Source: Eukaryota sp. TZLM1-RC (Eukaryota > Metamonada: BaSk clade). From it: a DNA stretch of 64,000 bases. The notes beneath the pieces are model-generated. The model did no database searches. It was not told the DNA's origin and saw nothing but the letters and a program-made list of their open reading frames with translations. The stretch lies in assembly GCA_040285825.1 (NCBI GenBank), contig JAUPSS010000007.1, positions 2,020,689 to 2,084,688 on the forward strand, read 5' to 3'. The translations under genes were made by a program, and so were the position numbers. Shown piece by piece: positions 33,644-44,819 of the stretch; the stretch's first letter is position 1, and every line of letters begins with the position of its first letter.

Positions 33644-33764
33644 TGTAGGTATCTCACTAGTGAGTACCTAAGTATATAGAATAACATTAAATAAAATTAT
33701 CTTTATCTTAACCCGCCTTAACTAACCCCTACATACACAGCTAGCATAATGCCTAACGGCAACA
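33644..33764 (+). repeat. 3' LTR (121 bp)
   Basis: Identical to the 5' LTR at 26792-26912. The short A/G-rich tract GAAAACGGGAGAAGG just before it is a plausible polypurine tract for plus-strand priming. Confidence 0.93.
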
Positions 33765-34567
33765 ATATTTATCAATTTTCGTTTTCTCAGCAACAGACAG
33801 CTCAAATTTTGCTCCCTCTCGGACATCCACCAATCGGTGTTCTAGTCGTAGGCAATTTGACTATATTGTTCGTACATGTCCCCCAAAACAATAATGATAG
33901 CATTGCATTTTATGTTAGAGATTTGATAGGTAAGATAATGTTGATGAAGTATGCGACCATGAATGTAAAATTGATGAATTACGCAAAGCTCCCTGTTCCC
34001 AAATTACATTAACATTTCAAACAATATTGTTGTGATTAAAACAAGCGAGTTATGAGCAGAATTAATGACGATAATCTTCGATCATAAATTTGAATAGGAA
34101 TAAGATACAGTCTACGTTTGGGTCATTAAAAGATGAGTCAAATATTGGGAAGATTATTAATTGACAACAGTGATTGATTTATTAATCATTTCAATATCAA
34201 GGAGACCAGGTGATAGCCTTTCCTTCCAGACTTGCTTATCAACATTTCATAGAAATAACGTCGAGATTAAGATTGAAATTTGGTTGTCTTGATTGTTTCA
34301 ATTGTTCAAATTGGGGAACTTTTAGAGAACAGACTTCCATCACCTATAAAAATTATCAAAATCATTCAATTGTTTGTCAATTCTTTAGTCTTTCTCTTGG
34401 ATTAAAACCTTTCAGTATAGCTTAATAAATGATAGTTTGTAAACAGAATTGAGAATTGCTTTAATAACTTTATTTCAAAAACAAGGATGTGAGGGTTATG
34501 ACAAAGGTAACACACCAAAAGGAAACATCGACCTATTTCCAAAGTCAACCCAGCATGTAATCAATCT
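33765..34567. other. Intergenic stretch, no gene recognised
   Basis: About 800 bases between the LTR element and the PAN2 stop codon. A frame beginning in the LTR (33749) runs to 34012 but has no coding character outside the LTR. A frame at 34210 starts with GTG. Confidence 0.4.
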
Positions 34568-37486
34568 CTACTCATACAGACCAGGGAACAACCCCAAAGG
34601 TAGATACCGAGCAACGAAATCTCTTGGTGGAATCTCCTTCCCAACCAATAGAAACTCACTCAATTCATAAACTTTCTCCATAACAATTTCGAATAAGCCA
34701 TCTTTTACTAGATTCAAGTAATAAAGATAAAGTTCTAACGAAGCAGTGGCATCAATAATACTGTCATGCCCACCAGTTTGAATAAGCTTACCTAGCAATA
34801 CAAGACTTAAAAGTTTAAGACTGAGATAACGCCTTCCAGGTAACCTGAACAAAAGAACAGTATCAACTATTTGAAGTGGGGGAATCACAAGATTTAGTAG
34901 ATAAAGATCTTTTTTGATCCCATGACCAACAAAAACAAAACCCTTCAATACCAAATATTTGAGTTTAAGATATGAATTTTTCAAATCACAAAGATACACA
35001 CTACTTCTGTCAGGATCTAAGTCTTGGTGACCCAGACCAGAATACAAGGTCAAAAAGTCCGCTACTGATTCAGTTTGAACAATATGGTCATCCAGAATTG
35101 GAGAGAATCCATCATCTGTTAGCAGCACGGCTGACACTCTACCAACAGAAAGCCTTGGCTGAATGGCTGAACCTCTTTCGAAAAGTTCAACAAATTCACA
35201 ATCAATTCCAACCAAATTGGTGTTGGAATCATCCAAAAAATTGAATGGAATTTTTGAAAAATTCCGAACCTGGTCGAAAAGGGAATTAACAGAGTAATCA
35301 AGTGGAAGGTCAAATCTTGCTTGGATATCAGAGAATTGACGACACGAGACTAGCGGATTGAACTGAAAAAATGATTGAAATTGTGGTTTTTTCATATACT
35401 TTAGACAGACTAGCTTTAAAAAGCTTGGAATGGTTGCAAACTCTTTGAAGTTGATATATTCCAAGTAAAAATCGTTACAGAAAACAAAATCATGGTCATA
35501 TTGTCTAAATCTGAGAGGAATACGATAAACACCAACAAAATGATTGTTATTGACTGCAAAGATGGCAAAATCCAACCAATAACAGTCGCTTGATTGAACT
35601 TCCTGAGGTCTTAATTGACCCTTAGAATTAATAGAAAAGAACTGTGGAAAATGAGGACCTTTCAGCATCTTGTTAAAAGAAACTTGATTTTCAGTCATGT
35701 CAATCACAAAACAATCGGGGAAAGGTCCACTAGTGGCAGAAAAGTTTCTAGAAATTAACTCCAATGGCCAGGTAAGAGCTCTGCAAACAGAATTAATGAA
35801 CAAATCCTGTTTGAGTTCAATGAGATCGTTATCAGTAAATTCTTCAATAAAATACCTCAAAAAGAAGCTGAATGATTGGCCATCATCAAATGAATGAATT
35901 TCGAAGCTATTCTCTAGTAGATGCATAGCTACTGACAATATTGTTCTTGGACAAACTAAGTTTCCATCAGAAAGGGTGAACTTGGACAACACGGATCCTC
36001 CAAAACCTCTGCAAGAAGTATCCATTTGCTCAAAAAGCTGCAAGCATTCACAAAGCAAGCAGAAGGATAAATGGCAATGGTGGCGATCCGCAAACAGCCT
36101 GAAACTATCATCAAAGTAGAGACTAAAGAGAATTGGAATTAAGCAACTATAAGGTAATTGATTCTCAATTCCAGAAAAAGCAGTGGAATTCCATAAAGTC
36201 CAATCAAATTCGTTGATTAAATCAAAATTTTTGTAATGCTTCCTGTATTTGAAGGGCAAATCTTCAGCAATTGGTTCAACAACCACTGGTTCTCTTATGA
36301 ATTCATATCCAAGTACTTTGCCTGAAAACGACATTGTTTTGTAGGGAAAAGTACCGTCTGAAGGATCAAAAGGAGAATTAACAATACGATTGAATTCAAG
36401 AGAAAATTCAGGATTTGAAAACTTAATGACCGGTTGGGACAATGAAAGAGCTCCATTTGGTAAATCCAGAACTTTGGAAACACTTTGATTGGTTAATGAT
36501 AAAGTGCCACGTAATGTATCGTTGTCACATGGTGGAGGATCAGGTTTGGCAGGAAATTCAAATTCACGTCGAGTAGAAGTAACAAATGGAGTACCTGTAT
36601 TATAGATGGAACACTTACCTTCTGCATCAACCAATGCTAGCAACTGTTTACTGGGCGAGATGGAAAATCCAGAAGTTCTTTTTCTCCAGGATTGCGGAAA
36701 AGGTACAGAGATTCTGGAAGTAGAGAGTGAAAGGGTTGCAAATGAACAATTATAGTTGATAGAGACAACATCAGAGACAGATTTGAAGAAAAAGTCCACT
36801 GATTGGGGGAGTGAATGGTGATGTAGAGGAGAGGAAGGGAAGCGAAGATCATAAATGGAAAAATTGTGAGAGTTGGTGTGTCGGTCAAAAGTAGAGAGAG
36901 CACCAAGTAAGTTGTCTTCAATACGAATGGATGTCACAGAGGAGTTGATCTCCTGGATTTCAAGTGACTTTTGGAAAGTATTTTTGTCTAAAGCAATGAG
37001 TCTACCTTCCTTGTAACCCAAGTAGATTGACTGATTGGTGTTGAGGATGGATGATATAGAAGTTGAATAGAGATATGAGCATGGTTGGAGGTCATTGAAT
37101 AGGCAGATTCCTCTCGAGAAGTTGACAAGCTGAGAAGAGTTTTCCACAGACAAAATCCTTGCCTGGCCGAATTTGGTTGGAAAACATGATGTACAGTTAC
37201 GAAAGTACAATGATCCAGACGGGAAAAGACCATGATTGAAGAGGTGAAGTGATTTAGAACAAAGTGCAACACTTCCAGATGCTGATGTATGAAGATTCAC
37301 CAGTACTGAATCTTCTACAAAAACAGGAAATGAGCAAATTCGACGCAGAGATGGAATAGACAAAGAGAAAGCATTACCTTCAGCGTTGGATCCATATAGA
37401 AGCTCGTAATGTTGTGAGAAGGATACATGATATGAACCTATAGCAGAATGATCAAGATCAAAGGTGGAAAGGTGTTGCCAGTCCAT
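34568..37486 (-). CDS. PAN2: PAN2-like poly(A)-specific ribonuclease
   Basis: Catalytic subunit of the PAN2-PAN3 deadenylase that trims mRNA poly(A) tails in the cytoplasm, 972 residues. The layout is as in the family: an N-terminal WD40-like region (to about residue 330), a linker, a ubiquitin-hydrolase-like middle domain without an obvious catalytic Cys/His pair, and a C-terminal DEDDh exonuclease. The exonuclease starts near residue 755 with VGIDCEFVEL (acidic pair), continues with FVGHGIKKDL (third acidic site nearby) and ends with GGHDSIIDATASLEL (His and last Asp). All the expected acidic motifs are visible. The ATG at 37486 begins MDWQHLSTFDLD. The ITPK gene lies 53 bases upstream on the same strand. 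Confidence 0.9.
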   Translation of the reverse strand: MDWQHLSTFDLDHSAIGSYHVSFSQHYELLYGSNAEGNAFSLSIPSLRRICSFPVFVEDSVLVNLHTSASGSVALCSKSLHLFNHGLFPSGSLYFRNCTSCFPTKFGQARILSVENSSQLVNFSRGICLFNDLQPCSYLYSTSISSILNTNQSIYLGYKEGRLIALDKNTFQKSLEIQEINSSVTSIRIEDNLLGALSTFDRHTNSHNFSIYDLRFPSSPLHHHSLPQSVDFFFKSVSDVVSINYNCSFATLSLSTSRISVPFPQSWRKRTSGFSISPSKQLLALVDAEGKCSIYNTGTPFVTSTRREFEFPAKPDPPPCDNDTLRGTLSLTNQSVSKVLDLPNGALSLSQPVIKFSNPEFSLEFNRIVNSPFDPSDGTFPYKTMSFSGKVLGYEFIREPVVVEPIAEDLPFKYRKHYKNFDLINEFDWTLWNSTAFSGIENQLPYSCLIPILFSLYFDDSFRLFADRHHCHLSFCLLCECLQLFEQMDTSCRGFGGSVLSKFTLSDGNLVCPRTILSVAMHLLENSFEIHSFDDGQSFSFFLRYFIEEFTDNDLIELKQDLFINSVCRALTWPLELISRNFSATSGPFPDCFVIDMTENQVSFNKMLKGPHFPQFFSINSKGQLRPQEVQSSDCYWLDFAIFAVNNNHFVGVYRIPLRFRQYDHDFVFCNDFYLEYINFKEFATIPSFLKLVCLKYMKKPQFQSFFQFNPLVSCRQFSDIQARFDLPLDYSVNSLFDQVRNFSKIPFNFLDDSNTNLVGIDCEFVELFERGSAIQPRLSVGRVSAVLLTDDGFSPILDDHIVQTESVADFLTLYSGLGHQDLDPDRSSVYLCDLKNSYLKLKYLVLKGFVFVGHGIKKDLYLLNLVIPPLQIVDTVLLFRLPGRRYLSLKLLSLVLLGKLIQTGGHDSIIDATASLELYLYYLNLVKDGLFEIVMEKVYELSEFLLVGKEIPPRDFVARYLPLGLFPGLYE

Positions 37487-37539
37487 CGTGGAGAGTAGTG
37501 TTGTGATATCCTATAACAAGTGATAGTTCTGATCACTTG

Positions 37540-38436
37540 TCATTTGTAAGGGTTGTAACATCCGGTGATAGCTTTTGCAGCTTCCAACTCAGCGTCTACA
37601 CAACCATTGAATGATGGCAAATAGTTTACATCAACAACAAAGTATTGAGAACCATCATAGATCATATCAAATCCAAAGAAGGAAAGGTGGTAACTGTTTA
37701 TTAAAAACTGAGAATACAACCTCAATGTTGAATCAGTTGACTTGGGTATAGTGGAGACGCTTTTTGTACTTGACGAATCAAAAATCAACAGCCCATTCTT
37801 GATAAAAGGCTGGTTACTGGAACAAGATGCCCATGTAACAAATTCTAGAGGTTCACTTTTAGTGACAATGACATAGACTTTAATAAACGTTCCATGAATG
37901 AAACATTGTATAACACAATCTCCACAAGGAAGTAGCTCACTATTACTTACTGCAATTTGGTTAACCTGGCCGTTCAGTATTGCAAGCTGATGTGCACGTG
38001 GGCTTCCTACAGCCAAATTTGATTTAATAATAACAGTATCACAGCTAAATTGATGTTTAGCTGTGATGATATCAGTAAGCCATAAACATGGATCATTCGC
38101 TAAAGAAGCCACAATAGTTTTAGGTATTTGTAATCCAGGTGGAAGTTTATCAGATAAAAACAAAGCATCAAACATGGTACGTCGATAGGAAACTGGCATG
38201 ATGTAGTGAATTGGATCAATAACACGCCTGGATGACTTTGTGAATGATATTAGATGTTGATCAAAATGACGAAAATTGTGATGGTTGAGTTTGTGGATAA
38301 GTACATCAATATTAGGTGGAAGCTTCAAGGTTGTATAACAATCAAGGAACACCACATGGTGATGATTAAGTTGGAGGAAGTCTCTAAGATTTAAAAGAAA
38401 GGAACTCATCTTATTGACTAAGATGCAAACATGCAT
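37540..38436 (-). CDS. ITPK1: Inositol-tetrakisphosphate 1-kinase / inositol trisphosphate 5/6-kinase-like
   Basis: ATP-grasp kinase of soluble inositol phosphate metabolism, 298 residues. Supporting segments: VIDPIHYIMPVSYRRTMFDAL near residue 70 (family VIDP...R), VIIKSNLAVGSPRAHQLAIL in the nucleotide-binding part, CVIQCFIHGTFIKVYVIV (the family's QEF-x-NH-x-KVYV strand; here CFIHG replaces the usual EFINH), and LSFFGFDMIYDGSQYFVVDVNYLPSFNGC near the C-terminus, which supplies the metal-binding Asp and Asn. The fold and catalytic end are convincing. The start ATG at 38436 (MHVCILVNKMS) may be preceded by none better; a second Met ten residues in is possible. It stands in tandem with PAN2. 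Confidence 0.88.
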   Translation of the reverse strand: MHVCILVNKMSSFLLNLRDFLQLNHHHVVFLDCYTTLKLPPNIDVLIHKLNHHNFRHFDQHLISFTKSSRRVIDPIHYIMPVSYRRTMFDALFLSDKLPPGLQIPKTIVASLANDPCLWLTDIITAKHQFSCDTVIIKSNLAVGSPRAHQLAILNGQVNQIAVSNSELLPCGDCVIQCFIHGTFIKVYVIVTKSEPLEFVTWASCSSNQPFIKNGLLIFDSSSTKSVSTIPKSTDSTLRLYSQFLINSYHLSFFGFDMIYDGSQYFVVDVNYLPSFNGCVDAELEAAKAITGCYNPYK

Positions 38437-38579
38437 TTAGAAGTTGTGAGAATAGTGTTTAAAATTAACACGTGTTAACACAGCACATGGCATAATATGT
38501 TTTTCAAAATTGTGTTCTTATCACTTAAATTAATTTATAAGTTTTAATTAATTTAATTTATTGAACTTGCGAACTTAAA

Positions 38580-39822
38580 AAAACAAACTCATAACTAATG
38601 GGACGAATATCATTGAACCAAGATTTCCGCTACAAAATCTTGATCTGCTTGATGTCTAGCTAAAGCTTCTCTAATTCCATTGAAAAACCGAGCAAACCAT
38701 TTATAATGGCAAATTGAATCCGAGAGCGCCATAAACAAATATCAAATCTTTTAATTGTGTTTTCTTGAACCATGTTTTGGAAGTCATTCAAAAAGTTTCT
38801 GCTTCTACTGATAGTCTTCCGTTTATCGAAAATGGGAAAGCAATAAAAACTAGCTGTGTATTTCTACCGGCATTAGCTTCTTCAATATCTTTATCATATT
38901 TTCTATGTTTTTCTTTTGCTTTAAAATCAAGAGCACTTACAGGATTAAGTTTTCTTCTGTGAACCAAAGTATCATTTGCAACATTACATGAGACAAAGTC
39001 AACAATAGCTTCAAAGTTATCAATCCAATCACAGTATACATCACCTGTATAATCAGAACTAAAATTATTCAGAGAAGGTGTTTCCTTCAGCAGAGGCTCT
39101 TTGATACACGATATTCTTGCAGTTTGTGCCATATCGAAAACAGTGTCTCTAACAGCATCATGTAATGAAGAACGATAAGTTATCAATTTAGAACAATTCA
39201 GAGCATGACGCAAAGTGAGTTGAGGTGAATTCGAACAAATACATTTTTCTTTTGATAATAATTGATTAATGGGGATATTCAAATATAATCTCATTTTTGT
39301 TACAAATGCTTCATTAGTGGCACACAATCCAAATCTTTGTGGTACAATAAGTACAAAAAGTGAAGAATCTGATGACTTGTTTTCACAAACACTCTTTTCC
39401 AATAACAATGAGTGAAGATCTTGATTTAAAACAGCCGAGCTTCATATATTATTATAGAGATCTTTTTTATACATTCCAGTCAATCGTTTCTGTAATGTTC
39501 GAAGAGTGTATTTGAAATTAAATAATTCATTTCGGGATTATTGAATTGAATGATTGGGGAAAGCATCAGCTCCATTTGTCCACATCAATTTTTGAAATTT
39601 CTTCATTTAATGCAAAATAGTAGAACTTTACGTTGTCATCAATAAATAATCCCAATTGGCAAATGTTTCAGAAGACTCATATATTGCATTTTTGCAGCCA
39701 CCGATAAAAGCAGATGAAGTAAGAATAGAGGCCTTTGTCCAACCTCAACCGCCATAATGTGGACTAAGATAAGCATGATCAGGAATTTGCAACATTTTAC
39801 ATCCCAATAATTGCCTGGCTAT
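38580..39822 (-). pseudogene. 5'-truncated LINE (subfamily A)
   Basis: The minus strand runs from a thumb segment (about 39800, antisense of CATTATGTGGACTAAG) through the CICSNSPQLTLRHALNCSKL knuckle, endonuclease-like DVYCDWIDNFEAIVDFVSC...ALDFKAKEKHRKYD and FPFSINGRLSVEAETF, to the common 3' tail and GTTCATAATT-type 3' flank. The central 206 codons (39408-38788) are open; both sides are frameshifted. It is over 90 percent similar to the copies at 16.3 and 51.5 kb by eye. Confidence 0.85.
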
Positions 39823-40019
39823 AATTGTTCTTATCAGTACAAAATTTAATCAAAATTTGCTATTTAGCCTAAACCGTTTTTTACAAGCTAACGACCGTCA
39901 TTTTTTATTTCGATTTTTTATTCCAAAGCAAGTATGCTAGCGTTGAAAACACATACCCCTTAAAACAACACCCTTATTTACATATGGCTTTTCAAATTCC
40001 TCATCACCTTTCCAGAAAT

Positions 40020-40420
40020 TGCACCGTTTATGGATGAATCTTATAAGACTTTAACCTTTTGGTCTCTGTATCTTGCCAAAAACACTAAAATTGATAAATA
40101 TAAAAAAAAGTTGCTATCCTTGAAAACTGAATTGCATACTTATTATGTCCTTTGTCCGTATGCTTTTCCTTACTCAGCACGCTTGGACCACTTGCTTTAT
40201 CATTCTCGGATGATTTCGTTGAAATTGTAAAACAACCTACAGGAAAATTCTTTACCAAATTCTTTTGCTGTGGCAGAACAGAATTATTTTTTTCAATTTT
40301 GAAAGGTGTTGTCTCTTTGTTATCTTTTGCCTTTCTATTTTTTGGTCGTTTTTATGAAAAAAAAACTTTCCAGTCAATTCGTTTTGGCTGATTTGGGGTA
40401 TGAAGATTTAGAATTTTAAG
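40020..40420 (+). pseudogene. LINE 3' end fragment (subfamily B)
   Basis: Pieces KIDKYKKKLLSLKTELHTYYVLCP and, in another frame, SLLSTLGPLALSFSDDFVEIVKQPTGKFFTKFF correspond to the KIAKY...LCPFVFSLLGSLG...FLEDF...RTGRIFN region of the copy at 17372-18608. The terminus YEDLEF precedes a stop near 40420. It is frameshifted and short. Confidence 0.75.
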
Positions 40421-41038
40421 TTTGTTGTTTAGCTTCTTGTTGGAAGCAATTGAAAAGAGTTTTCTCAAAAAATAGGTGTTCAATTGTGTGCATCAATTAT
40501 TCCTTCGGGTCCAAAAAATGGATGAAAACCCAACTCTAAAACCTAATTCCAGAGTCGTGAACTTGAGTCACTATCACTGCTCAAGCTGTTGGTATGGTAA
40601 GTGTTATGCAGACACATTTTCAAGTTCTTGCTCAACCAGTCTTGATACTATCCTTAGTATCAGTTAAGTAACCTGATCACTGCTGAACATTATTAAGTCC
40701 AATAAGGAAATCAAAATTGAGAGGCATTTTGAGAAACAATGAACACAGAAAGTGGAAAAGATTTGGGCGGTTGCTTGAAAATTTGGGAAATTTTATGTTC
40801 TCCGAAAAGAAATAATTTTTCAGGGTAATTTCTTAGTTTACCACTGTCATTTAAAACAATTTCTTCAGTTGTAACTGTTTTAAGAAAAAAAATAGTTGAG
40901 GTAGTTTAAGTAACGCGTAGTATAGTGTTTATTTACATCTTGCTGATGGTTTATCTTTTTATAGATGCAAATGGTTGTGATTAAATGAGATTTTATTGTT
41001 GACTGACTGATTATTTTTCGACTGACATATTCACGCCA
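40421..41038. other. Stretch without a recognisable gene
   Basis: AT-rich sequence between a LINE fragment and the first Fanzor relic. No coding frame or repeat was recognised. Confidence 0.4.
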
Positions 41039-43482
41039 ATGGCAAATCCAGAGTTGCCACGTCGAGGCCGTGTACTCCCTTGGGAGGTTATCTATCCTGA
41101 AAAAATACAACCGTTGCTGCAGCAGTCGCAAAATTCTTCGCCTGTGCTGCAAGATAGGCAATGGAGCGACAGTTTCGCTACAAACAAAATGTCAGCGTCT
41201 AGGCACGTCGTTTTGATCAGTATTTTATACTGATGTATCCGCAGGTGGATCACTAGTTGTATTATCAACAGTTCAGGTATCAGTGTCAGTACTTTGTGAT
41301 GTTGGTCAATCCTCCAGTGCAACGACCTTTTCAGAACCACCACGAGGTCTACGAAACCACCCAACTAGGTGGTATTTTCCCCCTCTGGTATGTGATAGAG
41401 GGACTGACAACTGGTGTCATTCTGACATCCTGAGCTTTTGCGCTTTTTAAATGGCGAACAGCTTCTGTCAAATATTGACATATGCCCCAGTTGTATGGAA
41501 GCTCAACTTCTATAAAATCAAGGTAGTCCTTTTTGATTGTGATTCTTGAAAGGGATATATTGCTGCCGTTCTCAAAGATGGAGCCGTTTCTGAGCAGCTA
41601 CTTGGTTGGTATGAATATGAGCAACATCATGTTTACATCACTGATTTTATTACCCAACAAGTAGGTCACGCTGCTGGGTTTTAAGCCCCCTTGGAAGAAA
41701 CAGACCTCCAACTGAACGATCAATCGATGACCTTCATCTTCTCGGCCGACCCCCGTATTTTGTCCTTTTTCGAGAATATGCCCAGTGAAACTAGGAAAAG
41801 GCATGCTATGGCTGTTTCCGCCAGTTACTCTTCTATATTTATTTCTCTCAGACAACAATTGGAAAAGCACTGCTTACGTTTGGACCCAGCCCAACAACTT
41901 CTGATGAACCCATTCAAACACTTCAACAAGAAGAGATCTGTCAATCTAAGATCTAAGCCAAAAAACAGACATTCATTTGACAGACCTGGTAAAGGCCATG
42001 TGTATGAGAAGCTCGAGCGTACTCTACATCATGGTCGTTTGCTGTCTTGTTCTTGTCAAGAACAGGTCACAATCATGCACTACCCACTAGTAGGCCTCTA
42101 CAACAACTAGTGGATGCAAAGTGCCCCAGCCATAACTACCCTACACCAGCCACTTTTGCTTGCTCTGTACTTCACAACAACACGAACTTTGGGGAACCTC
42201 TTCTTTCTTGGTTCAACACACACCATACAATGGCTTTCACTCTGTTTAACTTTTTGGTTAGTGATGCTCAAAAGTGCAACACTCTTCTTTCTTCCCGAAG
42301 AGTGACTCTTAATCAAGGGAACAGTACCTACATCTTTCGTTGCGGATTAACAATCCAAAACCACCTCGAGCAAGCCTTTCCGCTAACCTTCAGACGACAG
42401 AGACTCACCCCTATTTCTGGTTTGAAGCCTGCTTTTGTTCCTTTTTCCACTGAGGTTCTCAACGACTTTATCTCCAAAAACACATCACAAACAATTTTGA
42501 AAACCCCTTATTAATTTTTCAGAACAAAAGCTAAGGACTACACCATGTCTTCTAAAGGTGATAGTGTCCATAAAACTTTCACACCCGAACCAAAAGCAAC
42601 ACGAGTGAGAAGCCTGTCTGGAGAAGCCTTGGCTGATAAGAGATCTAGAAGGGAACTTGATTAATACGAAACCACTCGGAATAGAAAACATACCCTGCAA
42701 GCCAGGGTTGAACGGCCACGACCTCGCCAGAAACCAAAAGCTACTGAGTGGCAGGCACCTGATGACGAAATGGAAATGGTGTTCTGGGCCATCGACCCCA
42801 ACCACTCAAATCTATGTGGTTCCAGCACTGGAACACGTTCAGGACCGCATCCAATATCTTCTTGGCACCAAAGCAGCAAAAATCAATCACTCCACTTCAC
42901 TGACCCACTCATCAATAGATGTTTATGACATGAAGAAATTTAACCATTATCTGCTTAAAATATCAACTATCGTTGACTACAAGGATTATGAAGGTGATAA
43001 CGTAAGACGATCAATGCTAAAGCAGCAATTATATGTGAGTGCTCGAAAAGCATTGAGAAGAAACACATTCGACTTCTTTATAAGAAAACAAAATCTCAAT
43101 TATCAACAAAGTGAAAAAATTTGCAAACGATCGAGAAGTAAAGGTGTGGTTTGGCAATGGAGGTGGTAGTACATCACGTCAAAAAATGAAAAACTCCACG
43201 TAAGGCGTTTCTCAAGTTGTTAAAATGTTCATTTGCTAATGTGAAGATCGGAGATGAATATATGACATCTAGAAAGGTGAACTGCTGCAAGATGCTACAC
43301 CAAAAGATCTATCGAGAAGTTGACGGTGAAGTTAAAGTTCACAACGCCTGTTTCAGTTGTCCGGAATGTAATCAAGTTTGGTCTAGAGATATTTCTGTAT
43401 AACTAAATCAGCTAAAAATTGCAATTAGTGAGCACTACTGAGGAACAAGACCAGAAGCGTTCCAGAGACCACAAAGAAACTA
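41039..43482 (+). pseudogene. Fanzor (eukaryotic TnpB-like RuvC nuclease) relic F1
   Basis: Plus-strand relic read in several frames. RuvC-I: EMEMVFWAIDPNHSNLCG (Asp codon 42794-42796). Then a long helical middle (NHYLLKISTIVDYKDYEGDNVRRSML to RKALRRNTFDFF), the RuvC-II neighbourhood VKVWFGNGGGSTSR, and PRKAFLKLLKCSFANVKIGDEYMTSRKVNCC, which is the conserved DE-x-x-TS entry to the zinc ribbon. The second zinc half with RuvC-III is FSCPECNQVWSRDIS (Asp 43388-43390). The C-terminal signature GTRPEAFQRP follows after a TGA. Stops and frame changes occur throughout. The N-terminal part (41039-42660) is inferred from continuing open frames and is less certain. Fanzors are RNA-guided DNA nucleases carried by eukaryotic transposons. 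No flanking transposon ends were identified. Confidence 0.75.
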
Positions 43483-43649
43483 GCTTCAGAGCTGCGTATT
43501 GTTCTAGAGGAGAAATGGGCTCACTGAGATTGGTGGCCAATTATTCGAGGATTCTAGAACGTCTGTGGACGATCTCACCAAGGATGAAAGTTCTTGGAAT
43601 AAGTTTGAATGATGTTTAACGAAAGTATACATTTCAAATGAAAACTATA

Positions 43650-43755
43650 ACGACAGCAAGCAAATCAAGATTTTGTAGAGGAAATCTTGGTTTAATGATA
43701 GTCGTCCCATTAGTTATGATTTAATTTAATCAAGTGTGCAAATTCAATAAATACG
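43650..43755 (+). pseudogene. LINE 3' tail scrap (subfamily A)
   Basis: From ACAGCAAGCAAATCAAG through the GAAATCTTGGTTTAATGATAG stop and 3' untranslated region to TTCAATAAATAC. It is essentially identical to the antisense of 16302-16410, so the two copies are close relatives. The MULE at 43766 inserted just beyond its 3' end. Confidence 0.85.
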
Positions 43756-43765
43756 AAACCATAAT

Positions 43766-44819
43766 CGGGTGATTTTCAAAAATGCTCACGTTTTCACTTT
43801 GCAATTTCAAAAATGCTCACGTTTCGGGCTATCTTTGCTTATATTCCATCAGTCATTCTCCTGACACTGCTACTTTCAGTTGAGGTTATACTAACATTAA
43901 AATCACCTATACGAAGAGTTTATATCACTTTAGAGCTGATAAAGACCATTTGTCATCAAGTGTTTATTTTTAATACTAGTCTATGCTACATCGTCATTCA
44001 GCAAGTCGAAATGATTTCCCATGTTTGAGGCTGGATGAACATCGTCCACGTCGATAAGTTCTGCGGCATTGTCCTGCTGAAACAAGGACAACCAATCATC
44101 TTGTACCAGTGCAACTCTTTAGTAGGAGTTTTTGTAATACTCCAAACTATGAATTTTAGCTATACCATCAAATGGCACAACATGCTTCTTTAAATAAACA
44201 GCCAAACTGCGAGTACATGGGTATCCATCATTTTGCCACCCATTACAACAATATTTTTTGCTGATAAAGTCTACCATGTGTGTACTATTTTCAAACCACA
44301 CAACTTTATATACACTGTCATTGCTGGCCATATTTGCAATATATTCTGCATTTGCAGCCGTGTTGGTGGTAGAGATTGTTCCAAAGCATGTATGAGAAGA
44401 AAAGGCATTTATTTTAAAGTTAGGGTGTGTATCTGTTGCGACCTTACTAGATTTAGAGCGTCTTCCAGGTCTAGTCCATGTACTACGCAATTCGAAAGTA
44501 CAGGTGGGATCTTTACACTTCAGGAACCATGCATCTGGTGTAGTGTTGTCGACCATTGCTTCAGCACCATGATGTAAGTTGCACGTACTAACGGCAAGTT
44601 TAAGCATATCATTAGAGTCAAGCACAGTTCCAGGTTTCAATGCATCGTTAGACTCATGATGAAGGCGCATCAGCTCTTCTTAGGCTTTGTTCTCGACCAT
44701 AGTGTTCAGATTGGAGAAAGGAAGGGGAAATTAGACACAATGGAAAAAGATTTGAATGAAAGATTTGAGTAGATTTGAAAGAAGGGGGGGGACAAAACGT
44801 GAGCATTTTTGTAATTAAC
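43766..44819 (-). mobile_element. Mutator-like element (MULE), 1.05 kb, with TIRs and TSD
   Basis: Termini carry inverted repeats of about 26-29 bases whose perfect core is AAAAATGCTCACGTTTT (43778-43794; inverted at 44794-44811). The flanks show an 8 bp direct repeat ACCATAAT (43758-43765 and 44820-44827), a size expected for MULEs. A second copy of the core lies inside the left end near 43809. The internal ORF keeps MULE domains but not the DDE core, so the copy is non-autonomous. Confidence 0.8.
43985..44670 (-). pseudogene. Internally deleted MULE transposase (MuDR-type DNA-binding domain plus SWIM finger)
   Basis: The N-terminal part resembles the MuDR zinc-binding domain: FLKCKDPTCTFELRSTW, then FKINAFSSHTC. 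The sequence then jumps to the C-terminal SWIM region: VVWFENSTHMVDFISKKYCC, WQNDGYPCTRSLAVYLKKH and the family-typical Y-rich end SLEYYKNSY. The CxC...CxH pattern has Arg in place of His. The whole DDE catalytic region between them is missing, with the frame kept. A TAA at 44119-44121 interrupts; the same frame continues with VALVQDDWLSLFQQDNAAEL to about 43985. The ORF lies within the TIR-bounded element. Confidence 0.75.

Larger units (their letters stand above)
26792..33764 (+). mobile_element. Complete Ty3/gypsy-type LTR retrotransposon, 6.97 kb
   Basis: Bounded by two identical 121 bp direct LTRs and flanked by a 4 bp repeat ATAT (26788-26791 and 33765-33768). The internal order is Gag, protease, reverse transcriptase, RNase H, integrase, chromodomain-like end: the Ty3/gypsy (chromovirus-like) order. 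The pol part contains two nonsense codons and two frameshifts although the LTRs show no divergence. Confidence 0.93.

Noticed and set aside
34210-34425. 71-codon plus-strand frame between the LTR element and PAN2
   Set aside because: Starts at GTG, no domain, no conservation visible within the window.
44233-44577. Plus-strand frame of 114 codons within the MULE
   Set aside because: Antisense of the transposase-derived frame; Cys-rich composition is an artefact of the reverse strand.
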